Shown here piece by piece: positions 1-6,338 of a stretch of DNA of 9,945 bases. Origin of the DNA: Mycobacterium sp. (GTDB lineage: Bacteria > Actinomycetota > Actinomycetes > Mycobacteriales > Mycobacteriaceae); contig JAFAQO010000481.1 in NCBI GenBank assembly GCA_019246375.1, forward strand, positions 1-9,945. The letters run 5' to 3'. Made by a program: the position numbers and the translations under genes. Under the pieces are notes generated by a model. The model did no database searches. It was given only the letters and a program-made list of their open reading frames with translations, and had not been told where the DNA came from. Each line of letters starts with the position of its first letter. Within the stretch, counting starts at the first letter, position 1.

Positions 1-66
1 TAGTGCGGAGCCAGTAGCCAATCCAGGGCGCGCAGCAACACCGCGACGACGTGACTTGTGAGTCAT
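1..66 (-). CDS. Partial gene, N-terminus of an unknown protein, runs off the left edge
   Basis: An ATG at 66-64 opens a frame that stays open for 22 codons to the window edge; the visible peptide begins MTHKSRRRGVAARPGL. A good Shine-Dalgarno sequence (GAAGGA) ends about 7 nt before the ATG, which is the main reason for calling a real start. The basic start followed by a small, hydrophobic stretch could be the beginning of a signal peptide or membrane segment, but too little is visible to say. A second frame in the same place also reads plausibly, so the frame choice rests on the ribosome site alone. Tandem direct repeats lie 32-62 bp upstream. Product unknown. Confidence 0.4.
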   Translation of the reverse strand, partial: MTHKSRRRGVAARPGLATGSAL

Positions 67-97
67 GTGGAATCCTTCATCACTATCGCTGTCTGGA

Positions 98-128
98 ATG
101 TTGGTGACGATCTGATGTTCGTGACGAT
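98..128. repeat. Tandem 14-bp direct repeat, possible operator
   Basis: ATGTTGGTGACGAT at 98-111 is repeated as ATGTTCGTGACGAT at 115-128. The copies match at 13 of 14 positions, are separated by CTG, and have a period of 17 bp. The array lies upstream of the partial gene starting at 66 (-), where promoter-proximal regulatory sites are expected. Direct repeats of this size often bind a regulator in head-to-tail register, but no known mycobacterial binding consensus is recognised here, so the role is inferred from position. Confidence 0.4.
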
Positions 129-736
129 GTCTGAACAATCCAGTTAACATGACCGTCAAAAATGTCTCAGCGATTCGATCAAAGTCTTCGGGAGAATTTG
201 TTTCCTTGGGTCAGAAGAAAACAACCAGCGGCGGATCTGGCGTGGTGGTCGTCTGGCTGGCGCCAGGGGTGGGCGCCCGCCGCGGTTGCAGGCCAGCCGT
301 GCGCAGACGCGGGCAGGCCTCATCTCGTTGGCGGTTCGCAGCGGCTGCATTGATGGTGCAGCGGGCGTGGGCAGGCCGTAGTTCGCCGTTGTCGTCGCCA
401 TGGTCCGCACGTCCGCCAACCGCCCGCGACGACCGCGCGCCGATGCTAAGTGCCGCTTGTCCAGCAGCCGTGCCTCTTGAGCTTTCGTGCACATTCGTGG
501 GCTTCCTTCGAGAATGGTGCCGCCCAACGGATTTCGGCCTTCATTTTTGGCGTGCAAAGGAACGGGGATGAATCGCCTCCGTCGAGGCGGTAAACCGGCC
601 CGAGTTGCAATCTCGAAGCAGTGGCGCGGTCGTTGCCGGCGGCGGCGCTCGGAGTGGTCGGGTTGGGGCCATGCCTCGGTGGGGTGGTCACCCAGGTCCC
701 TCGCAGTGCGAGCGCGGGCGGTCGGTCGTCCGCTTG
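129..736. other. Gene-poor stretch without a supported coding region
   Basis: Several open frames cross this stretch on both strands, but none has a convincing ribosome binding site, a recognisable domain or a product that resembles a known family. Their residues (many Arg, Pro and Ser in all frames) look like random translation of GC-rich DNA. A perfect 6-bp stem with a 4-nt loop occurs at 574-589 (CGCCTC/GAGGCG), without a T-tract. In H37Rv the equivalent place downstream of sigA holds Rv2704, a small RidA/YjgF-type gene, and nothing like it is seen here. The stretch most likely represents gene loss and decay. Confidence 0.45.
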
Positions 737-957
737 CTACAAAGCCCCGAGTTTCGACTGGAGCACCTCAGCGCGCGTTATCAGCCAATCTTTTACCGCC
801 TGTCGGTCATATTGCCCAATGCCGTTAAGACCCGTTCGGTGCAGACAGCTAGCCGGTGTAGCGCCATTTTCTCTGGAGTGTCGCCGGCTGCGGTGATTTG
901 CTTAACTTCGGCGGCTTCGTCCCAGATGGGTGCATGTCGGTCATATCGTTTTCGTCG
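737..957 (-). pseudogene. Frameshifted remnant of a small helical protein gene
   Basis: Downstream of sigA and on the same strand, one frame is open from 957 to a TAA at 795-793 and includes RLAVCTERVLTALG and other charged, helix-like residues, but has no start codon. Near 811-830 the coding look passes to the next frame, which continues with AVKDWLITRAEVLQSKLG and ends at a TAG at 739-737. Joining the two frames gives one continuous, amphipathic, helical-looking C-terminus, which is how a recent frameshift in a real gene appears. The alternative is chance: both pieces are short. No family is recognised. A 12-bp direct repeat (TGTCGGTCATAT at 801-812 and 935-946) brackets the first piece. 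Confidence 0.35.
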
Positions 958-998
958 CTAAGTCACGCGCTGGTCAGAACGCCAACCGGGAGGGTCGC

Positions 999-2585
999 TC
1001 AGTCCAGGTAGTCGCGCAGGACTTGAGAACGGCTGGGGTGACGCAACTTCGACATCGTTTTGGACTCGATCTGGCGAATGCGTTCCCGCGTGACGCCGTA
1101 GACCTGGCCGATCTCGTCAAGGGTACGGGGCTGGCCGTCGGTGAGTCCGAAGCGCAGTCGTACGACACCGGCCTCGCGTTCGGACAGCGTTTCCAGCACA
1201 GACTGCAGCTGGTCTTGGAGCAGGGTGAACGACACCGCGTCGACGGCCACCACCGCTTCACTGTCCTCAATGAAGTCGCCGAGCTGGCTGTCACCCTCAT
1301 CGCCGATGGTTTGGTCCAACGATATCGGCTCGCGGGCGTACTGCTGGATCTCCAGCACCTTCTCCGGAGTGATGTCCATTTCTTTGGCCAGCTCCTCAGG
1401 CGTGGGCTCGCGGCCCAGGTCCTGCAGCAGCTCACGCTGAATGCGGCCCAGCTTGTTAATCACCTCGACCATGTGCACGGGTATGCGGATGGTCCGGGCC
1501 TGATCGGCCATGGCGCGCGTAATAGCCTGACGGATCCACCATGTCGCATAGGTGGAGAACTTGTAGCCCTTGGTGTAGTCGAACTTCTCGACGGCGCGGA
1601 TGAGACCCAAGTTGCCCTCCTGGATCAGGTCCAGGAAAGCCATGCCGCGGCCGGTGTAGCGCTTGGCCAGGGACACCACCAGCCGCAAGTTGGCTTCGAG
1701 CAGATGGTTTTTCGCGCGGTCGCCGTCGCGGCAAATCCATGCCATGTCGCGTCGCTGGGTGACGGGCAGCTTGTCGCCGCGCTCAGCCATCTCGGCCATC
1801 AGCTGGGTGGCATAGAGGCCGGCCTCGATCCGTTTGGCCAGCTCGACCTCTTCCTCCGCGTTGAGCAGCGCGACCTTACCGATTTGCTTGAGGTAAGCGC
1901 GAACCGAGTCCGCCGATGCGGTGAGTTCAGCATCCTTGCGGGCCTGACGCAGCGCCTCGGACTCGTCCTCGTCCCAGACAAAATCTCCGGAGGCCTTGTC
2001 CTTTTCGCTGGGTTCGGCGATTTCCTCGTCGTCCTCGACGGCATCCGCGGGAGTGGTAGTGGCTGCGTCGGTAGCGACGTCCTCGTTGTCGCCCTGGTCG
2101 AGCTCGACGTCGGTGCTCTCGGGCACTACATCCGCGAGATCGTCGAGATTGTCGTCGTCGAGATTGAGGTCGGCCGCGTCGATGTCGATGTCCTCGGCTT
2201 CGAGTTCCTCACCCGGCTCCAGATCGGGCTCGGCGTCGAGGTCCTCGTCAGCAGTGTCAGGTGGGGTGGCATCGGCAACGACTTTGAGATCCTCAGGCTT
2301 CGCGTCCTTTTTGGCGCGGCTTCGACCGGGCGCTGGCTTGGCTGTGCCGCTATCGGCTGAAGCGCGGTCCTTCTTCGGGGAACCGGTCTTCGTGGCCGCG
2401 CTGGGCTTGGCCGAGCCGGATGCTGACTTGGTGGTGCGGGTGGCTGCCTTGGCGCCTCGTTTGGCGGTGGCAGAGCCGTTGGCAGACTTTCCTGTGGCGC
2501 CCTTCGCGCTGGCCTTAGCGGGCGACTTGGTGGCGCTGCGTTTCACCGGCTCATCGGTCGACCGGCTTACCTTGGTCGCTGCCAC
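999..2585 (-). CDS. sigA: Principal RNA polymerase sigma factor SigA
   Basis: Primary sigma-70 factor that directs RNA polymerase to housekeeping promoters. The chosen GTG start (2585-2583) has AAGGGG 5 nt upstream and gives 528 residues, the length I recall for M. tuberculosis SigA. Residues 1-100 are Lys/Ala/Ser-rich and 105-195 strongly acidic, a species-variable N-terminal region. From about 205 the conserved core follows: region 1.2 (about 226-260), region 2 with the -10 recognition and melting segment (291-361, including [14 protein letters not shown]), region 3 (363-450), and region 4 with the -35 helix-turn-helix (about 455-520, [13 protein letters not shown]). Arg515 just before HPSR is intact. 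From memory, His at the corresponding residue is the change reported to attenuate M. bovis by weakening the WhiB3 contact. The gene stands alone behind its own leader. Confidence 0.98.
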   Translation of the reverse strand: MAATKVSRSTDEPVKRSATKSPAKASAKGATGKSANGSATAKRGAKAATRTTKSASGSAKPSAATKTGSPKKDRASADSGTAKPAPGRSRAKKDAKPEDLKVVADATPPDTADEDLDAEPDLEPGEELEAEDIDIDAADLNLDDDNLDDLADVVPESTDVELDQGDNEDVATDAATTTPADAVEDDEEIAEPSEKDKASGDFVWDEDESEALRQARKDAELTASADSVRAYLKQIGKVALLNAEEEVELAKRIEAGLYATQLMAEMAERGDKLPVTQRRDMAWICRDGDRAKNHLLEANLRLVVSLAKRYTGRGMAFLDLIQEGNLGLIRAVEKFDYTKGYKFSTYATWWIRQAITRAMADQARTIRIPVHMVEVINKLGRIQRELLQDLGREPTPEELAKEMDITPEKVLEIQQYAREPISLDQTIGDEGDSQLGDFIEDSEAVVAVDAVSFTLLQDQLQSVLETLSEREAGVVRLRFGLTDGQPRTLDEIGQVYGVTRERIRQIESKTMSKLRHPSRSQVLRDYLD

Positions 2586-2706
2586 GTACACCCCTTCGGT
2601 CTGACTCACTTCCGGGGCCCTGGGCGCACGTGACCCGAAAGTGTCGGCTATATCGAATGTCGGCGTGGATACTCGCCGCTATCGGTTCAGGCGACCGCCG
2701 GTGACC

Positions 2707-2712
2707 ATTGTA
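2707..2712 (-). promoter_or_regulatory. Candidate sigA promoter -10 element
   Basis: Reading toward sigA, TACAAT fits the mycobacterial SigA -10 pattern TANNNT and lies in the 165-bp gap between the ppgK stop and the sigA start. It would give a leader of about 110 nt. No convincing -35 is visible at the usual spacing, which is common for mycobacterial promoters. A weaker TATAGC lies closer to the gene, and further promoters are likely. The position is inferred from pattern only. Confidence 0.4.
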
Positions 2713-2750
2713 ACGACAGGATGCGCTCGGACCCGCCGACCGGGCAAAAA

Positions 2751-3557
2751 TCAGTGCGTGACGTCGCTGGTAGCCGCCATTGCCGCGCCTACGATCCCAG
2801 CGGTGTTCAGCAAGGCCGCGGCGACGACAGGGGTTCGGTTCTCAAGCAACGGCAGCCACTTGTCAGCCTTGCGGCTGATGCCGCCCCCGGCGATGAACAG
2901 GTCGGGCCAGAATGCGTTCTCGTACGCCACCAGCACCTTCGTCACCTCCTTGGCCCACTTCTTGTAGCTCCAGCCATGCCTGTCCCGGACCGATGACGCC
3001 GCGCGGTGTTCGGCCTCTTTGCCGTCGACCTCCAGGTGTCCGAACTCAGTGTTGGGCAGCAATATCCCGTTGTGAATGAGCGCCGAGCCGATTCCGGTGC
3101 CAAAAGTGAGCAACACCACCAGGCCGGGCTTGTCCTTCCCCGCCCCGTAGTGCTGTTCAGCGAGCCCGGCCGCGTCGGCGTCGTTGAGAACGACTATGTC
3201 CTGGCCGTCGAGTTCCGCGCCGATGACCTCTCGCGCGTTGCATCCAATCCACGATTTGTCGACGTTGGCTGCGGTCTGAACGACGCCATGGGTGACGACG
3301 CCGGGATACGTCACCCCGAGCGGACCGGTCCAGCCGAACTCGTTGACGACGGCCGCGATGGTCTTTGCGACCGCCGGGGCGGTGGCCGGCTGCGGGGTCG
3401 GCAATTTGAATCGGTCACCGATCAGCTGCCCGGTTCTCATGTCGACGATTCCGCCTTTGACGCCGCTGCCCCCGACGTCGACACCAAACCCGCGCTGCTG
3501 CGTGGCATCTCCCGCATCGCTCACCGAAGTGCCCGTGGTCGAGTCGGTCCTGGTCAT
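2751..3557 (-). CDS. ppgK: Polyphosphate glucokinase PpgK (ROK family)
   Basis: Phosphorylates glucose to glucose-6-phosphate using inorganic polyphosphate, or ATP/GTP, in the cytosol. The 268-residue ROK-fold protein shows the phosphate-binding loop DVGGSG (27-32), the catalytic-base segment NDADAAG (125-131, Asp126), the second phosphate loop TFGTGIGS (151-158), the sugar-contacting EFGHLE (171-176) and the C-terminal GGGISRKADKW (224-234) typical of polyphosphate-using actinobacterial enzymes. There is no CXCGXXGC zinc motif, as expected for this subgroup. The ATG at 3557 is preferred because GAGGAG lies just upstream. An in-frame GTG at 3590 directly abuts the predicted -10 box and would not be transcribed from it. 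sigA follows after 165 bp on the same strand. Confidence 0.95.
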   Translation of the reverse strand: MTRTDSTTGTSVSDAGDATQQRGFGVDVGGSGVKGGIVDMRTGQLIGDRFKLPTPQPATAPAVAKTIAAVVNEFGWTGPLGVTYPGVVTHGVVQTAANVDKSWIGCNAREVIGAELDGQDIVVLNDADAAGLAEQHYGAGKDKPGLVVLLTFGTGIGSALIHNGILLPNTEFGHLEVDGKEAEHRAASSVRDRHGWSYKKWAKEVTKVLVAYENAFWPDLFIAGGGISRKADKWLPLLENRTPVVAAALLNTAGIVGAAMAATSDVTH

Positions 3558-3590
3558 CGAATCTCCTCGGCGAGACATGAATGTGTCCAC

Positions 3591-3596
3591 ACCTTA
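3591..3596 (-). promoter_or_regulatory. Candidate ppgK promoter -10 element
   Basis: Reading toward ppgK, TAAGGT matches TANNNT and lies 33 bp upstream of the ATG, giving a leader of roughly 27 nt that contains the GAGGAG ribosome site. A perfect inverted repeat begins at the very next base upstream, in the -10/-35 spacer. Confidence 0.45.
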
Positions 3597-3615
3597 GCCC
3601 GACGAGGAGTCGGGC
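3597..3615. promoter_or_regulatory. Perfect 7-bp inverted repeat in the ppgK/suhB divergent gap
   Basis: GCCCGAC (3597-3603) and GTCGGGC (3609-3615) form a perfect 7-bp dyad around a 5-bp centre (GAGGA). The genes on both sides diverge from this gap, so a terminator is not expected. The dyad sits directly behind the predicted ppgK -10 box, where a bound repressor would block polymerase. An operator is the simplest reading, but the protein is unknown. Confidence 0.4.
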
Positions 3616-3683
3616 AGTGCGATCCGGCCCGGCGACGAGACCGGCGAGACGAGCCGCGGTGTCGACTGTGATGCGATAGACCC

Positions 3684-4559
3684 GTGACAAGACCTGACAT
3701 CCAGCCGGCGAAGCTACGGTCGGTGGCCGAAACGCTTGCTGCGGAGGCGGCCGCATTTGTGCGGCGCCGCCGTTCCGAGGTGTTCGGCGCCGACGGCTGC
3801 GCTGCCGGCAGTGGCGCGGTGCGGACCAAGAGCACGCCGACCGATCCGGTGACCGTGGTCGACACCGAAACCGAACGGCTGCTGCGCGATCGGCTCGCAC
3901 AACTGCGCTCTGGCGAGCCGGTTCTCGGCGAAGAAGGTGGCGGGCCGGCCGACGCGACCGCCGCAGATGCCGACACCGTCACCTGGGTGCTCGACCCCAT
4001 CGATGGCACAGTGAATTTCGTTTACGGCATCCCGGCTTACGCGGTGTCTGTCGCCGCACAGGTTGACGGCGCCTCAGTGGCAGGCGCGGTCGCCGACGTC
4101 GTGGGCGGACAGCTGTATTCGGCAGCAGTGGGGCTCGGAGCGCATGTCACCGACGAGGACGGAACCCGGGCGTTACGGTGCACCGCCATCAGCGATTTGT
4201 CGATGGCCTTGTTGGGCACCGGGTTCGGCTATTCCCAACGGCGCCGCGCCACCCAGGCTGTGCTGTTGGCCCAAATGCTGCCGACGGTGCGTGACGTGCG
4301 TCGCATCGGCTCGGCGGCGCTGGACTTGTGTATGGTGGCGGCCGGCCGGCTGGACGCGTACTACGAGCACGGTCTCAATGTCTGGGACTGCGCAGCCGGT
4401 GTGTTGATCGCGGCCGAGGCCGGAGCCCGCGTAGTGCTTCCGGCACTGGACCAGCCGGCGGGCGGCGCCGGCCTTGTGGTTGCTGCTGCCCCTGGGATAG
4501 CGGATGAACTGTTGGCCGCCTTGCAGCGATTCGACGGCCTGGAGCCGATCACGGCGTGA
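3684..4559 (+). CDS. suhB: Inositol-1-monophosphatase SuhB
   Basis: Mg2+-dependent, Li+-sensitive phosphatase that releases inositol from inositol-1-phosphate, feeding phosphatidylinositol, mannosides and possibly mycothiol. The 291 residues carry the full metal site: GEEGG (82-86), the family signature WVLDPIDGTVNF (101-112, with Asp104, Asp107) and WDCAAGVLIAAEAGA (234-248, Asp235). The GTG at 3684 gives MTRPDIQPAKLRSV, matching the N-terminus I recall for the M. tuberculosis protein. No ribosome site precedes it, and TGCGAT lies 6 nt upstream, so the mRNA may be leaderless. H37Rv has other IMPase-family genes (impA, impC, cysQ), but neighbours identify this one. Stops 63 bp short of the convergent cei gene. 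Confidence 0.95.
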   Translation: MTRPDIQPAKLRSVAETLAAEAAAFVRRRRSEVFGADGCAAGSGAVRTKSTPTDPVTVVDTETERLLRDRLAQLRSGEPVLGEEGGGPADATAADADTVTWVLDPIDGTVNFVYGIPAYAVSVAAQVDGASVAGAVADVVGGQLYSAAVGLGAHVTDEDGTRALRCTAISDLSMALLGTGFGYSQRRRATQAVLLAQMLPTVRDVRRIGSAALDLCMVAAGRLDAYYEHGLNVWDCAAGVLIAAEAGARVVLPALDQPAGGAGLVVAAAPGIADELLAALQRFDGLEPITA

Positions 4560-4562
4560 TTC

Positions 4563-4581
4563 GCCCGCCGACGATGCGGGC
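4563..4581. terminator. Hairpin between convergent suhB and cei
   Basis: GCCCGC (4563-4568) pairs with GCGGGC (4576-4581) around a 7-nt loop, starting 4 bp after the suhB stop. There is no U-tract, which is usual for proposed mycobacterial terminators. The convergent arrangement suits a terminator, but activity is inferred. The loop contains CGACGAT, a core seen after two other stop codons in this window. Confidence 0.4.
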
Positions 4582-4622
4582 CGTGTCACGATCCGGCGAG
4601 GAGGCGGGCCATCGGATTCGGC

Positions 4623-5273
4623 TCAGCAGCTGTTGGAGTGGACTTTCTGCAAAAGGATGGGGTCGGATTGCCCGGTGGCTTCCGGCCGCAGGCCGGCGAG
4701 CACGGCGTCGATGTCGTCGCTGTGCGTCAACGTCGTGAACTCGGTGCCAATAACAAGGTCGACGGAGTCGTCGGGCCGGTCGTCCCGGAACAACTCGGTG
4801 CACGGCGCCACCAACCACACGGCCGCCGCCGCGGCCTGGCCGGCTTCCCCGAAACGGATCTGGCCCTGGCAGGTCAGCCGGGCGTTGGCGTAGAGCGGGT
4901 CATTGGCAGCGGTCGGCTGGGGGAAACCGAGGTCGCGCAGGGCACTTGCGACCTCGCCGGCCTGACCGCCGTGGCCGCTAGCGTTCAGGACGTGAACTTT
5001 GGTGTCGATGAGTTTGGCGGGACCGACGTGCGTCATCGCGGTCCGGCTCACCGGCTCGCCCAGCTTAGGGGGCTCGGCCCCGGGTTGCTGCGGCGGCGGG
5101 TTGCACACCACGGCCTCGCGGACGTCCGGCGGCCGGGTCAGCGCAAAAATCCACACCAGTCCCGTCGCCACGAGCAGGACCGCCAGGACGGCAATCGCCG
5201 GCCGTGGGTTACGGCGCCGAAAAGGCCTACCATGTTTGTCGAAAGCCGTGCCCTCGGTGATTTGCGCGACCAC
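4623..5273 (-). CDS. cei: Cell envelope integrity protein Cei (LytR_C domain, membrane anchored)
   Basis: Orthologue of Rv2700, called Cei because its loss weakens the mycobacterial envelope; the molecular activity is not settled. The 216-residue protein has a basic cytosolic N-terminus (RPFRRRNPRP, 16-25), one transmembrane helix (about 26-46), a Pro-rich linker and an extracytoplasmic LytR_C domain opening with TKVHVLNASGHGGQAGEV (91-108). LytR_C is otherwise found at the C-terminus of LytR-CpsA-Psr wall ligases; here it stands without the catalytic LCP domain. Four cysteines (57, 135, 158 and the last residue, 216) lie outside the membrane and could form disulfides. The GTG start has TAGAGT 6 nt before it and no ribosome site, pointing to a leaderless mRNA. 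Confidence 0.93.
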   Translation of the reverse strand: MVAQITEGTAFDKHGRPFRRRNPRPAIAVLAVLLVATGLVWIFALTRPPDVREAVVCNPPPQQPGAEPPKLGEPVSRTAMTHVGPAKLIDTKVHVLNASGHGGQAGEVASALRDLGFPQPTAANDPLYANARLTCQGQIRFGEAGQAAAAAVWLVAPCTELFRDDRPDDSVDLVIGTEFTTLTHSDDIDAVLAGLRPEATGQSDPILLQKVHSNSC

Positions 5274-5279
5274 GTAAGC

Positions 5280-5285
5280 ACTCTA
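5280..5285 (-). promoter_or_regulatory. cei promoter -10, predicted leaderless start
   Basis: Reading toward cei, TAGAGT fits TANNNT and is followed by 6 nt and then the GTG start codon at 5273. This spacing puts transcription initiation on the first base of the start codon, the standard layout of mycobacterial leaderless genes. No Shine-Dalgarno sequence is present, which agrees. Confidence 0.6.
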
Positions 5286-5326
5286 AACGCAGTGTTTGAA
5301 AAGACCCACGGCGGTTACCCACCGGA

Positions 5327-5342
5327 TGTGACGTAAATCACA
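5327..5342. promoter_or_regulatory. Perfect CRP-type binding site in the cei/DUF4193 divergent gap
   Basis: TGTGA at 5327-5331 and TCACA at 5338-5342 are separated by 6 bp, the exact TGTGA-N6-TCACA consensus shared by E. coli CRP and mycobacterial Crp (Rv3676). The centre is 61.5 bp upstream of the predicted cei transcription start (5273), the canonical class I activating position. It lies about 106 bp before the start codon of the divergent DUF4193 gene. I recall the orthologous Rv2699c/Rv2700 gap appearing among predicted Rv3676 targets, but cannot check that here. Confidence 0.75.
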
Positions 5343-5397
5343 CTCGAATGAACCAACATACGGGCACGAATCGTTTTGTGGATGCGTTCGACGCTGG

Positions 5398-5403
5398 TAC
5401 AAC
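5398..5403 (+). promoter_or_regulatory. Candidate -10 for the DUF4193 gene
   Basis: TACAAC preceded by TGG resembles an extended -10, with TTGTGG 16 bp upstream as a weak -35. It would give a leader of about 38 nt ending in the strong GAGGAAAG ribosome site. The last base does not fit TANNNT, so this is tentative. Confidence 0.25.
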
Positions 5404-5447
5404 AAAGCGTTGCTTGGCAGGTTCACGAGGGGATGCGAGGAAAGACC

Positions 5448-5750
5448 ATGCCTACCGACTATGACGCCCCACGGCGCACCGAGACTGATGACGTTTCCGA
5501 AGATTCGCTTGAGGAACTCAAAGCGCGGCGAAACGAAGCGGCCTCGGCGGTGGTCGACGTCGACGAATCTGAAACCGCTGAATCCTTCGAACTGCCCGGT
5601 GCCGACTTGTCCGGCGAAGAGCTGTCAGTACGCGTCATTCCCAAGCAAGCCGACGAGTTCACCTGCTCGAGTTGCTTCTTGGTGCAGCACCGCAGCAGGC
5701 TCGCCAGTGAGAAGAACGGCGTCATGATCTGTACTGACTGCGCGGCCTGA
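5448..5750 (+). CDS. DUF4193 small zinc-ribbon protein (Rv2699c-like)
   Basis: A 100-residue soluble protein of unknown function, conserved across actinobacteria. Residues 1-60 are acidic and probably disordered, with a short helical stretch (EDSLEELKARRNEA). The C-terminal third carries two CxxC knuckles, CSSC (73-76) and CTDC (95-98), separated by a basic loop containing HRSR; together they can bind one zinc ion in a ribbon. The ATG at 5448 is chosen because GAGGAAAG sits just upstream and the resulting length equals the one I recall for the M. tuberculosis protein; the longer in-frame start at 5376 lacks support. It shares a regulatory gap, including the CRP-type site, with divergent cei. 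A role in transcription or translation would fit a small zinc ribbon, but that is a guess. Confidence 0.9.
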   Translation: MPTDYDAPRRTETDDVSEDSLEELKARRNEAASAVVDVDESETAESFELPGADLSGEELSVRVIPKQADEFTCSSCFLVQHRSRLASEKNGVMICTDCAA

Positions 5751-5755
5751 CGGGT

Positions 5756-5768
5756 CCGGGTTGCCCGG
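5756..5768. terminator. Short GC hairpin after the DUF4193 gene
   Basis: CCGGG (5756-5760) and CCCGG (5764-5768) form a 5-bp stem with a 3-nt loop, 5 bp after the stop codon, in the gap before the convergent DUF3093 gene. There is no T-tract. Position is the main argument; the stem is short enough to occur by chance in GC-rich DNA. Confidence 0.25.
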
Positions 5769-5836
5769 CTCATCGCTGCTCGCGGGTGGTATGCCTGCCT
5801 CGGCCGGCTACAGCGCCCTCGTGGACACCGGGCGGG

Positions 5837-6313
5837 TCAGGTCCGCAATGCTGCCAGCACTCGTTCCGGGTGACGGCAACTCACCAACCAATAGGGCGTG
5901 GGATCATCCGCGTCGTCAAGAACCGCCAGCACCATGGGTCCGATCCACCCCCTATGCAACACAAACGCCGCAGGGTCGAGTTGGCGCCCCAGCGCCGCGG
6001 ACTTGGCCGTGCGAGGCACCTCGGCGGACCGGGCGATCACGGTGACGGGCAAATGCGCTTCCCCGGCCCATAATTCGCTTCCGGCGTCACCGACAGCGAC
6101 TTGGATGTCGACCCGGCTTAACCACAGCAGCGCACCCGCGGCCACCGCGAACAGCACTGCAAACGGCAGCCAGTCCGGCAGACCGGGCACACCTCGGTTG
6201 ACCTCGAGCGCGATGATCGCGGCCAGTCCGAAGCCCAGTGGCCACCACCACAACGGAACCCACAGTCGCTCGCGATACCGCACGTTTTGCGGCGCGACGC
6301 GCGTACCAGGCAC
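5837..6313 (-). CDS. DUF3093 membrane protein (Rv2698-like)
   Basis: A 158-residue protein of unknown function. A short basic N-terminus leads to an aromatic-rich first membrane helix (about 17-37, [17 protein letters not shown]), a proline-containing turn (RGVPGLPDW) and a second helix (about 47-66). A soluble C-terminal domain of some 90 residues follows, so the protein is a hairpin anchor with the tail probably in the cytosol. The DUF3093 family is actinobacterial and often neighbours dut, as here. The GTG start at 6313 lacks a ribosome site but has TACTCT 7 nt upstream, so a leaderless mRNA is likely. It diverges from dut across only 25 bp, which suggests shared promoter DNA, not a shared pathway. 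Confidence 0.88.
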   Translation of the reverse strand: MPGTRVAPQNVRYRERLWVPLWWWPLGFGLAAIIALEVNRGVPGLPDWLPFAVLFAVAAGALLWLSRVDIQVAVGDAGSELWAGEAHLPVTVIARSAEVPRTAKSAALGRQLDPAAFVLHRGWIGPMVLAVLDDADDPTPYWLVSCRHPERVLAALRT

Positions 6314-6320
6314 CCGGCCA

Positions 6321-6330
6321 AGAGTAATCT
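6321..6330. promoter_or_regulatory. Overlapping divergent -10 elements (DUF3093 gene and dut)
   Basis: The 10 bp AGAGTAATCT hold TAATCT on the plus strand (6325-6330, toward dut) and TACTCT on the minus strand (6326-6321, toward the DUF3093 gene). Both match TANNNT and share the TA at 6325-6326. The distance to the start codon is 7 nt on the minus side and 8 nt on the plus side, so both mRNAs would be leaderless or nearly so. Neither gene has a Shine-Dalgarno sequence in the 25-bp gap. Confidence 0.55.
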
Positions 6331-6338
6331 GTGGCCCC

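Noticed and set aside
156..557. A 133-codon minus-strand frame in the gene-poor stretch
   Set aside because: No ribosome site, no domain, Arg/Pro/Ser-rich in a manner typical of chance frames; overlapping frames of similar length exist on the other strand.
574..589. CGCCTC/GAGGCG stem as an intrinsic terminator or RNA gene
   Set aside because: Short stem, no T-tract, no neighbouring gene end and no tRNA-like arms around it; reported only as a detail of the gene-poor stretch.
930..2360. A 476-codon open frame on the plus strand opposite sigA, rich in Leu, Val and Gly
   Set aside because: It lies wholly antisense to sigA in the frame where GC-rich third positions suppress stops. It has no ribosome site or recognisable domain, and sigA on the other strand is certain.
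3006..3671. A 221-codon plus-strand frame opposite ppgK
   Set aside because: Antisense shadow of ppgK that also runs through the divergent promoter gap; the product resembles no known family.
5898..6338. N-terminal extension of the dut frame, which is open from 5898
   Set aside because: It is antisense to the DUF3093 gene and would make dUTPase 301 residues instead of the usual 154. The GTG at 6339 matches the known N-terminus.
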